Below, in pieces: positions 39,622 through 46,877 of a stretch of 50,126 nucleotides of DNA. Location: the NCBI GenBank assembly GCA_017620025.1, contig JAFZRF010000002.1, positions 1-50,126 on the forward strand, read 5' to 3'. How positions within the stretch are numbered: position 1 is the first letter of the stretch; each line of letters begins with the position of its first letter. The notes below the pieces were generated by a model. The model made no database searches. It was given only the letters and a program-made list of their open reading frames with translations, and had not been told where the DNA came from. The DNA is from Ruminococcus sp. GTDB taxonomy: Bacteria; Bacillota; Clostridia; Oscillospirales; Ruminococcaceae. The position numbers and the translations under genes are program-made.

Positions 39622-39670
39622 ATAAAAAAACGCCGCAGCTTCTCTCCGTGCAGGATGAGAATGCTGCGGC
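39622..39670 (-). terminator. Terminator of the sortase/SpoIID operon
   Basis: On the minus strand GCCGCAGC pairs with GCTGCGGC, followed by GTTTTTTT. Confidence 0.88.
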
Positions 39671-39678
39671 TCTTTGTT

Positions 39679-41190
39679 TTAATATCCGTAATCGTAGGAC
39701 TGATCGCTCCAGCTGTTATACTGACCGTCGTCGTAGTACTGTTCAGGTTCGGTATACTCTATGGGGGGCTCGGTCGGATCCTCCGGCTGCTCCGGTAATC
39801 CCTCCCAGAACGAAGGATCGTTGTAATCCGGTACAGCAGGTGCCTCTGTGGGCTCCTCGCCGGTTTCCTCCTCGGTCTCCTCTTCAGTGGGCTCCTCCGT
39901 CGGCTCTTCGAGCTCGGGCGGTATGTAGTAGTTGCCGTCCTCGTTGTAGTTCGGATAGCTGAATACCGGTATTCCGCCGCACTCGGGATCTACGACCTCT
40001 GTCGGCGATGCCATATCCGGTATCTCCTCGCCCTCGGGTCTCGGAGTATAGTAGATATTGAACTTCGAGGACTTCAGGCCTATATCCATCTTGAACTCGT
40101 AGCCCTTGACCGTCTTCTGATCGTCGATATTGACGTATGTAACATAGCCGGTCTGCTCGGAATAGGTAGGCTGTATCCACTTGGTCGGATCATCCGAAAG
40201 ACGTATTCCGTATGCGCCCTGTATCAGGTTTCTCAGCTGGAAGTCGTCGATATAGGTGACTGTTCCGTAATGCGGATCGTATGCGGCGTCATAGTCGCTC
40301 GATACGCTTCTGAGATACGGCAGGTCTGCCCAGAATACCTCATAGCAGTTCGCTGTGATGCCTCCGCTCGAAGCAGAGAACATTGTCAGCGCAAAGCTGT
40401 CATTATAGTAGAGAGCCTGTCCGAGGACTTCCTTTACGGCGTCGATGACTATCGACGGCGGATTGGGCTTTCCGCGGAGATCGGCTGAATCGTTGCCGTG
40501 ATACTTGCAGTAGGTGTATACCGCAACAGCCTGTGCCTTGATTGCTTCATAGTGCATTGAACCGCCGACCTCGTTGTATACGATACGTGATATCTGCGAT
40601 ACCACATCTCCCTCAACTCCGTCGATCGTTATGCGCTCCTCCTCACCCTCGCCGGTATCCATAAGGTAGGTTCCGGGGTAGTAGTGGAAGAGGATATCCT
40701 GATAGGTCCAGTTGCTGTAGGAAGCATAGAAATTCGCACCGTTCTGGCTGAGTCCTACTCCGTGTCCCCAGCCGTAGGTAACGACTCCGAACTTTCCGGG
40801 TATGGACTCTATCACCGGCTCGCTCTCAAGGAAGGGTATATCCCCGACATAGCCGCCGGTTACATTGAGCTCGACAGGTGTAGGTCCCGCCGATTTCTTC
40901 TTACCGCTCTTATCCGTTACCTCTCCGGACTCCGGTGAGGTCTCATAGCTGATAAGAGACATACTGTCATCGTACTCTGAGAGCTCCGCCTTGTACCAGC
41001 CGGATCTGTCGCTCTCTGCCGTCTTTTCCATCTCCTCTGCGCTCACGGAAGAGGGTTCCGTGGGCTCCGGAGTCTCGGTAGTGCCGGCATTCAGCATCGT
41101 TGCGGAGGTCAGTGTCGAAAGTGCTCCGCCCGTGAGCAGGACCGCCATCATCATTGATGCCGCACGTCTGATTGTTTTCTCAAAGAACAT
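39679..41190 (-). CDS. SpoIID/LytB-domain protein with permuted motif order
   Basis: A 503-residue secreted protein. A signal peptide or anchor is in residues 1-35. The domain has both SpoIID hallmarks, but in reverse order: YGWGHGVGLSQNGANF (GHGVG at 142-146) with DILFHYYPGTY comes first. Then comes the catalytic region IVYNEVGG with Glu207 and AIKAQAVAVYTYCKYH (216-231). In classical SpoIID, the Glu/KAQA part is N-terminal and GHGVGMSQ C-terminal. The last 120 residues are Pro/Glu/Thr-rich with a Tyr/Asp end. SpoIID is a lytic transglycosylase acting on denuded glycan strands. It sits in an operon with two sortases, which suggests a role in wall remodelling during protein attachment rather than in sporulation. 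Confidence 0.85.
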   Translation of the reverse strand: MFFEKTIRRAASMMMAVLLTGGALSTLTSATMLNAGTTETPEPTEPSSVSAEEMEKTAESDRSGWYKAELSEYDDSMSLISYETSPESGEVTDKSGKKKSAGPTPVELNVTGGYVGDIPFLESEPVIESIPGKFGVVTYGWGHGVGLSQNGANFYASYSNWTYQDILFHYYPGTYLMDTGEGEEERITIDGVEGDVVSQISRIVYNEVGGSMHYEAIKAQAVAVYTYCKYHGNDSADLRGKPNPPSIVIDAVKEVLGQALYYNDSFALTMFSASSGGITANCYEVFWADLPYLRSVSSDYDAAYDPHYGTVTYIDDFQLRNLIQGAYGIRLSDDPTKWIQPTYSEQTGYVTYVNIDDQKTVKGYEFKMDIGLKSSKFNIYYTPRPEGEEIPDMASPTEVVDPECGGIPVFSYPNYNEDGNYYIPPELEEPTEEPTEEETEEETGEEPTEAPAVPDYNDPSFWEGLPEQPEDPTEPPIEYTEPEQYYDDGQYNSWSDQSYDYGY

Positions 41191-41218
41191 AAAAAACTCC
41201 TTTGGTATCAGGAACGGA

Positions 41219-42163
41219 TCAGCCTTCTGCCGGATCCGTCTTCTCCTCGGCGTATTCCTCAGGGTGTGCCTCCTTGTAGGCAGGCGTACCCTTTACTGTG
41301 GCAAGGTCTCCGCAGACCTCGCCCGGACGCAGACGCCTTGCGATAACGAGGAATCTTGAATTGTCCTCGTCGGAGTAGCAGGTGGAGAGGGTAAGTATCT
41401 TGTCGCCGTACTCCACATCTACACCGGTACTGTACAGCTGCTTTCTGCGTACATTATCCATGTAGTAGTTGAACTGCTCCTCGGTGTCGAGCTCCTCCAT
41501 ATCCCAGTACAGGAAGTCGGAATACCAGTTTCCGCCTGTAATGATGGCGTTGCTTACGACGTAGTCATAGTGATCATAGAGAGTATCGACCTCCACGAAG
41601 GGGGCTCTCTCCCAGTAGCTGTAATCCTGACGGTATCTTCTGAGCTCTCCGAACATAGTTCCGTTGGCCATATTGTGTCCGTAGATCACAAGGTTCTCGG
41701 ACTGGAGCCAGCCGACCGGTGTGAGGTTGTCACGCCAGTCGCAGAACAGCGTGCCTTCGCGCTTGAAGCTGCCGTCAAGGTCGTGGTCAAGGTAGTAGAA
41801 GTTGGCATTGAATTCTCCGCCGCCGTAGTACTCGTTGCCGGCAGGTATCTCGCCGGGATCACGTGTGAAGGGATAATCGACTGCGGTTCCGGGTATCCTT
41901 ATCCAGCCTACGATATCCTTGTTTATCTTCAGCAGTGATCTGCCGAGCGGAGTGATTCCTGCGGACTCCTCAACATAGTCGTATACCATATCGGTAGGCG
42001 GCTCTGTGGGAGCTTCTGTAGGTGCTTCAGTCGGGGCAGAAGTCGGGGCTTCCGTCACTTCCTCGACTGTTGAATTGTTCATGAAGTGTATTGCTGTGCC
42101 TGCACCTGCTGCCGCAAGAGCGAGAACCGCACAGGCTGTGATGATCTTTGCTTTCTTTTCCAT
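41219..42163 (-). CDS. Class B sortase
   Basis: A 314-residue transpeptidase. It has an N-terminal membrane helix (about 8-26), a Thr/Pro/Glu-rich spacer with APTE repeats (about 35-58), and the sortase B domain with catalytic His163 (IYGHNM), Cys262 (LTLSTC) and Arg270 (SRFLVIARR). Sortases cleave a sorting motif and join proteins to peptidoglycan; in R. flavefaciens a sortase anchors the cellulosome scaffold protein ScaE (established). It lies 8 nt after a second sortase gene and 28 nt before the SpoIID-like gene. The substrate of each sortase is unknown. Confidence 0.94.
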   Translation of the reverse strand: MEKKAKIITACAVLALAAAGAGTAIHFMNNSTVEEVTEAPTSAPTEAPTEAPTEPPTDMVYDYVEESAGITPLGRSLLKINKDIVGWIRIPGTAVDYPFTRDPGEIPAGNEYYGGGEFNANFYYLDHDLDGSFKREGTLFCDWRDNLTPVGWLQSENLVIYGHNMANGTMFGELRRYRQDYSYWERAPFVEVDTLYDHYDYVVSNAIITGGNWYSDFLYWDMEELDTEEQFNYYMDNVRRKQLYSTGVDVEYGDKILTLSTCYSDEDNSRFLVIARRLRPGEVCGDLATVKGTPAYKEAHPEEYAEEKTDPAEG

Positions 42164-42171
42164 GGGTTAGA

Positions 42172-43494
42172 TTACTGCTCCTCATTTTCAGCAGGACCGT
42201 AAGGAACGAATTCTGCATCGGGATTATAGCGCTGATATCCGCCGTACTCATAACAGAGGTTCGGCCATTTGATGTTCGGGTTCACACGGCTGTTCTCGGT
42301 GCCCTCATAGGGATCCTCATAGGTGCGCACCATTCTTGCCATGATGATAAGTCTTCCTCTTCCTGTCTTGCCGAAGATGGTATTGCAGGTAGAGAGCGTG
42401 AGCAGCTTGTCACCGTACTGAAGATCGACGTCGTTGAGTCTCAGTGATCTCTTCTTCGCCTCGTTGACGAAGTCGTAGAACTCAGTTGCTCCGTTGAAGT
42501 CGATGGTGTTCCAGCACTCATACTTCGTATCGCTCTGATCGGCTGCATCGACAATAAAGAACGAGAATATCTTGTAGGTATACTCGGCATAGTTGGAATT
42601 GAACTGTATCAGCGGATGCTCGCCGTAGAACTCGGCATCATTCTTGTAGTTTCTCAGGATACCGAACATACTTCCGTCATTCATATTGTGTCCGTATACC
42701 ACCTGATTGCCGGAATTATCAATATAGCGCTTGCCGTCAAGCACCTTGTCGTACTTGCAGCGCCAGTCAAGGAAGAGTGTGCCGGCTATGGAATAATCTC
42801 CGTAGAAGCCCTTCGTAAGATACTTATCGTTGTCTCTTGCCTGCACCACAGGAAGAGATACTATAGGATCGCCGCCGCTCTTTGAGGGTATCGTAAGATA
42901 TCCAACTGTCTCGGAGTTGATGTCAAGGAGCTCCTGAGCACTCGGGAGCAGTTCCATTGTATCGTCAACCACAGGCGGCGGGGGCTCGTTCCAGGGCTCC
43001 TCCTCGTTTGCGATATATATTTCGTTGATCGCCTTGTTCTCACGGCTGTTCTTCCAGAGAGCAAGGTAATAATCGGCCACAAGATAGCCGCAGATTACTA
43101 TTGCGACCAGTGCTCCGAGGAATACTATCTTTCGGAGCGATTCAAAGAAACCGTCGCCTTTTTCGGGAAAGAATCCTCTCAGACGTCTTCCGACGGTATC
43201 CTTCTTCTTTTTCTTCTTTTTCTTCACAGGCTGAGCGTAATCGTAAAGAGGCTCATTTGCGAAAGAGTTCTGCTGCTGTCCGCCCGAACGGTAATTCTGC
43301 TGAGGTTCTCCGTAGTAGTTATTCTGCTGAGACCCTCCGTAGTAGTTATTCCGCTGAGGCTCTCCGTAGTAGTTGTTCTGCTGCGGCGCTCCGTAGTAGT
43401 TATTGTTCTGCTGCGGTCTTACAGGCTGAAGTCTTCTCAGCGGCGGAAGATTGCTGCCGCCGTTCGCATCATGGTGCCTTGTTTCATCGTCCAT
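42172..43494 (-). CDS. Class B sortase with Gln/Asn/Tyr-rich N-terminal repeats
   Basis: A 440-residue protein. The ATG at 43494 is 8 nt after GGAGG; the longer frame to 43542 is not supported. The cytoplasmic N-terminus (about residues 25-80) contains four 9-residue repeats of the form NNYYGxPQQ, then a Lys-rich stretch (KKKKKKK) before the membrane helix at about 123-145. The extracellular sortase B domain has catalytic His in VYGHNM, Cys in LTLSTCNT and Arg in RGRLIIMAR. An intracellular repeat-rich tail on a sortase is unusual and may recruit partners. It heads the sortase, sortase, SpoIID-like operon. Confidence 0.93.
   Translation of the reverse strand: MDDETRHHDANGGSNLPPLRRLQPVRPQQNNNYYGAPQQNNYYGEPQRNNYYGGSQQNNYYGEPQQNYRSGGQQQNSFANEPLYDYAQPVKKKKKKKKDTVGRRLRGFFPEKGDGFFESLRKIVFLGALVAIVICGYLVADYYLALWKNSRENKAINEIYIANEEEPWNEPPPPVVDDTMELLPSAQELLDINSETVGYLTIPSKSGGDPIVSLPVVQARDNDKYLTKGFYGDYSIAGTLFLDWRCKYDKVLDGKRYIDNSGNQVVYGHNMNDGSMFGILRNYKNDAEFYGEHPLIQFNSNYAEYTYKIFSFFIVDAADQSDTKYECWNTIDFNGATEFYDFVNEAKKRSLRLNDVDLQYGDKLLTLSTCNTIFGKTGRGRLIIMARMVRTYEDPYEGTENSRVNPNIKWPNLCYEYGGYQRYNPDAEFVPYGPAENEEQ
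43311..43418 (-). repeat. 27-bp tandem repeats, four copies, in the sortase gene
   Basis: The string CGTAGTAGTT recurs at 43311, 43338, 43365 and 43392, exactly 27 bp apart. Each unit encodes nine residues (NNYYG plus a variable residue, PQ and Q or R), in frame. Confidence 0.92.
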
Positions 43495-43559
43495 CTGTGT
43501 CACCTCCGGAAACAGAAGCAGGCTGCACAAAGGCGCAGTCATCTCCTGTCTATCTATTT

Positions 43560-43589
43560 ATTGTACACCATTTTGCTGTGCATTGTCAA
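43560..43589 (-). promoter_or_regulatory. Promoter of the sortase operon
   Basis: On the minus strand TTGACA (43584-43589), an 18-nt spacer and TACAAT (43560-43565), about 65 nt before the start codon. Confidence 0.78.
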
Positions 43590-43731
43590 GGATTATCACA
43601 GGATGTTCACCTGAGACAGCCATTCTGACCGTCACAGATATGCGCCGGCTGACCTTTTTGGACACTGTGTACAATGTATTTTGTTGATATATGGTCTTGT
43701 ATCCGGACGGCTTGTATCCGTCCGTTGTGCG

Positions 43732-44910
43732 TTATTTGCTGTAGGTAAATGTCTTGAGCTCTGTCTCTTCTACTGCCTTCTGTATCAGCGGCTCGAAGTC
43801 GAATGCTGCCTGTGCCTTCTCTATATCTGCAAGACGGGGGCGCACCTTCGGATGACGGGGTGTGAATACCGTGCAGCAGTCCTCATAAGGGAGGACAGAT
43901 GTGTCGAATGTATCTATCCTGCGTGCGATCTCGATTATCTCGGTCTTGTCCATTCCTACGCAGGGACGGAATACCGGTATGCGGCATACAGCGTCGGTGC
44001 AGGCCATTGCTGCCATAGTCTGGCTCGCTACCTGTCCGACGCTCTCGCCGGTGATAAGTGCGAGGCTGTTATCCTTTGCCGCGATGCGCTGAGCTATCTC
44101 CATCATAAGACGGCGCATGATGATGGTGAAGAATTCCTCCGGACAGTGGTCACGGATAGCCTCCTGAAGCTCTGTGAACGGTACGCAGTAAAAAGCGATA
44201 CCGCCGCAGTAATCCGTCAGCTTCTCACAGAGCTGTTCCACCTTGAGACGGGCACGGTCTGAAGTGTAAGGCGGGCTGACATAGTGGATAGCGTCTATCT
44301 GCACTCCCCTCTTGGCCATCATCCAGCCTGCGACGGGGCTGTCGATACCGCCGGAGAGAAGAAGGAGTGCCTTGCCGCTGCTGCCTACGGGCAGACCGCC
44401 GGCACCCTTGATATTTTCAGCGTGTACATAGGCGTTGGTATCACGTATCTCGACAGTCACAGTGACCTCGGGGTTCTTTACGTCAACGCTGAGGTTCGGG
44501 AACTTCTCAAGCAGCACAGCTCCGAGCTCGGTGCAGATCTCCGGCGACTTCATGGGGAAGGCCTTGTCGGAGCGCTTGGCGTTTACCTTGAAGGTCTTTG
44601 CGTAGCTCAGTACGTCCGTGAGATACTCAACGGACTTTGTGCAGACATCTGAGAAATCCTTCTCGCAGACGCAGGCACGGCAGAGTGCGGCGATGCCGAA
44701 TATCTTTCCTACACGGTCAACCACCTCACTGAGGTCGATGCTTTCGTCCTGCGGGTCGATGTAGAGCGTGGACTGAGCCGAGGTGCATACGAAGCTGCCG
44801 AGGCTCTTTATCCTGCGCTTTATGTTCTTGGTGAGCATATCCTCAAAGGTCTTCTTGTTGAGTCCCTTGAGCGCCATTTCACCGTATTTTACAAGTACGA
44901 TCTCTTTCAT
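43732..44910 (-). CDS. thiI: tRNA 4-thiouridine synthase ThiI
   Basis: A 392-residue ThiI. An N-terminal ferredoxin-like segment and THUMP domain (about 1-170) bind the tRNA acceptor arm. The PP-loop ATP pyrophosphatase domain starts with LLLLSGGIDSPVAGW (SGGIDSP at 186-192) and includes TGESVGQVASQT and RPCVGMDKTEI. The rhodanese domain of E. coli ThiI is absent, as in Bacillus, where a dedicated cysteine desulfurase beside thiI supplies sulfur. A cysteine desulfurase gene is indeed present two genes upstream in the same direction. Products are s4U8 in tRNA and possibly the thiazole sulfur of thiamin. TAAGGAG precedes the ATG. Confidence 0.95.
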   Translation of the reverse strand: MKEIVLVKYGEMALKGLNKKTFEDMLTKNIKRRIKSLGSFVCTSAQSTLYIDPQDESIDLSEVVDRVGKIFGIAALCRACVCEKDFSDVCTKSVEYLTDVLSYAKTFKVNAKRSDKAFPMKSPEICTELGAVLLEKFPNLSVDVKNPEVTVTVEIRDTNAYVHAENIKGAGGLPVGSSGKALLLLSGGIDSPVAGWMMAKRGVQIDAIHYVSPPYTSDRARLKVEQLCEKLTDYCGGIAFYCVPFTELQEAIRDHCPEEFFTIIMRRLMMEIAQRIAAKDNSLALITGESVGQVASQTMAAMACTDAVCRIPVFRPCVGMDKTEIIEIARRIDTFDTSVLPYEDCCTVFTPRHPKVRPRLADIEKAQAAFDFEPLIQKAVEETELKTFTYSK

Positions 44911-44971
44911 ATTTATCTCCTTACTTAATATACATTCGTTCTGCCGTCCCTCAGACGGACAGTATCATATT

Positions 44972-45457
44972 CTATGCGGCATAATAGCCTATTACCTTAT
45001 ACCCGATCTGGCCGATGATGCCGGTCTGCTTCTTCTGCTCCTCAATGGTATAGGGGTGGAGCTGTCCGGTGCTGAGCGGTGACTCGGAGAGCCATACCTC
45101 CCTGATCTTTCCGCCGTCGCAGCGGGCAGACCAGTAGTAGAGCCTGCCGCCGGATGCTTCTTCATTTGCTCCGGCGAGTATCAGCGGATTCTCGCTCAGA
45201 GGGCCGGCGTCAAGGTCGATGATCTTAAAATCGGTTATATCACCGGAAACTATCGTCTCCTGCGGTGTCAGCATCTTTTCAAGGTCGGTCATGCCGACGA
45301 GAGCATTATAGCAGCTCCTGGCAGAAGTGTTCCTTGAATCGAGTATATCGCTTGCTACCCTGCTTCTGATCAAAATGTATCCGGGTATTGCTATCAGCAG
45401 GAGCAGAAATATTATACCGATCAGTATGCCCTTGCCCTTTTCATTCTTCTCTTCCAT
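44972..45457 (-). CDS. Single-pass membrane protein, pilin-like topology, between iscS and thiI
   Basis: A 161-residue protein with a short charged N-terminus, one membrane helix (about 10-30, GILIGIIFLLLLIAIPGYIL) and an extracellular domain of about 120 residues, a topology resembling type IV pilin-like proteins. No prepilin peptidase motif is clear. It starts 9 nt after the cysteine desulfurase stop and lies 61 nt before thiI, so it is in the same operon although its function looks unrelated to tRNA thiolation. Confidence 0.72.
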   Translation of the reverse strand: MEEKNEKGKGILIGIIFLLLLIAIPGYILIRSRVASDILDSRNTSARSCYNALVGMTDLEKMLTPQETIVSGDITDFKIIDLDAGPLSENPLILAGANEEASGGRLYYWSARCDGGKIREVWLSESPLSTGQLHPYTIEEQKKQTGIIGQIGYKVIGYYAA

Positions 45458-45466
45458 AAAGCCTCC

Positions 45467-46591
45467 TTATCCTCTTACGTTCTCAATTCCTTCACGGAGG
45501 GCTTCAGCGAATGTCACGAGCTCCTCTTCTGTCGTCTCTGCTGTCATGCTTATGCGGAGGGCTGAATCCGCACGCTTTCCGGTGATTCCGAACTGCGCCG
45601 GTACTCCGCTCTGCTGTCCCTTCGAGCAGGCCGAGCCGCTCGATACGTATATCTCACGCTGTTCAAGATAATGAAGCATTATCTCAGAGCGCTTTCCCGC
45701 TGCGGATATGTTCATAACATAGGGAGAACCGTCCTCCGGAGAGTTGATTTCCACGCCTTCTATTCCGGACAGGAGTTCCGTAAGGCGGCTGCGGAGGGAT
45801 GATACCCTCTCAAAGCGGCTATCTATGGTCGGGGCGAGCACCTCTGCCGCTGCTCCCATGGCTGCTATCATAGGTACAGGCTCTGTGCCGGAGCGTATGC
45901 CCTTTTCCTGCTTGCCGCCGGTTATTATCGGCAGCACTCTCGCACCCTTCTTTATGTACAGTACGCCGCAGCCCTTTCCGCCGTGTATCTTATGACCGCT
46001 CAGTGAGACGAGGTCCGCACCGAGCGATGCCGGCTTCACGGGAAGCTTCATATAGGCCTGTACGCAGTCGCTGTGTGTGATAATGTCCGGGAAACGGCGT
46101 TTCACTGCGGTAAAGGTCTCCTTCACCGGGAGTATGTAGCCTGTCTCGTTGTTCACATACATCATGGTCACAAGGAAGGTATCCTCATTGCAGGCTGCCG
46201 CAAAATCGGCCGCACGGAACCTGCCGTCAACAGGCGACACCCTTACCACCTCGAAGCCCTGCTTTTCAAGCGAAGCAAGAGTCTCCTCCACAGAGGCGTG
46301 CTCAACGGATGAGGCAACTATCCGCTTCTTCCTGCGTCCGTAGGCGGCAGCGGCTCCGCGAAGTGCAAGGTTGTTGCTCTCCGTTGCGCCGGAGGTGAAG
46401 TATATACAGGAGCTGTCAGCTCCGAGAGTATCAGCGATGATACGGCGGGCGCCGTCAACGATGAGCTGTGCATCGAGGCCTGCACGGTGCAGGGATGACG
46501 GATTGCCGAAGCCGGAAGTCATGGCGTTCACAGCCGCCTCTACAGCCTCCTTGCAGGGCTTTGTCGTTGCGGCATTGTCAAGATATATCAA
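45467..46591 (-). CDS. Cysteine desulfurase (IscS/NifZ-like)
   Basis: A 374-residue PLP enzyme that removes sulfur from cysteine as a persulfide. It has YLDNAATT at the N-terminus, FTSGATESNN, THSDCVQAYMK, the PLP Lys201 in SLSGHKIHGGKG and the catalytic Cys322 in SSGSACSKGQ. The start is a TTG (46589-46591), 10 nt after GAAAGG. The gene order with thiI matches the Bacillus nifZ-thiI pair, so its main job is probably sulfur supply to ThiI. A TATAAT lies upstream on the minus strand at 46630-46635 with no good -35. Confidence 0.93.
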   Translation of the reverse strand: MIYLDNAATTKPCKEAVEAAVNAMTSGFGNPSSLHRAGLDAQLIVDGARRIIADTLGADSSCIYFTSGATESNNLALRGAAAAYGRRKKRIVASSVEHASVEETLASLEKQGFEVVRVSPVDGRFRAADFAAACNEDTFLVTMMYVNNETGYILPVKETFTAVKRRFPDIITHSDCVQAYMKLPVKPASLGADLVSLSGHKIHGGKGCGVLYIKKGARVLPIITGGKQEKGIRSGTEPVPMIAAMGAAAEVLAPTIDSRFERVSSLRSRLTELLSGIEGVEINSPEDGSPYVMNISAAGKRSEIMLHYLEQREIYVSSGSACSKGQQSGVPAQFGITGKRADSALRISMTAETTEEELVTFAEALREGIENVRG

Positions 46592-46704
46592 ATCATTCAG
46601 ACCTTTCAGTTATAAATAGGTTACCCTTTATTATAACATATTTAAGAGTGGAATGCTATAGGAAGATGATATCTTTAATTGTTTGAACTATAACTGACTG
46701 TGAC

Positions 46705-46720
46705 CGACGGGCGCCCGTCG
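46705..46720. repeat. 16-bp perfect palindrome in a repeat-like intergenic stretch
   Basis: CGACGGGCGCCCGTCG is self-complementary. The 286-bp gap 46592-46877 has no supported ORF. The flanking sequence (46721-46800) looks like part of an interspersed repeat, not a gene. Confidence 0.6.
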
Positions 46721-46828
46721 CCATGAAAACAGCGACCGTAGAGACGTCCATTGGCCGTCCTTGCAATCCGGAGAATCACCGCATCCCGAACCAAAGCTGA
46801 CGGCTCACAGCAATTATGCATTATGAAT

Positions 46829-46858
46829 TAAAAAAGAAGGGACTGCCGGAGCAGTCCC
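46829..46858 (-). terminator. Terminator of the GH74 gene
   Basis: On the minus strand GGGACTGC pairs with GCAGTCCC around TCCG, followed by TTCTTTTTT. Confidence 0.92.
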
Positions 46859-46877
46859 ATATATCAGAGAGGTTTTG

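Noticed and set aside
39679-41190. Sporulation role for the SpoIID-like protein
   Set aside because: Context is a sortase operon with no sporulation genes nearby, and SpoIID/LytB domains also occur in wall-remodelling enzymes.
43311-43418. Possible CRISPR array
   Set aside because: The 27-bp repeats are contiguous without spacers, in frame with a sortase gene, and encode a 9-residue repeat.
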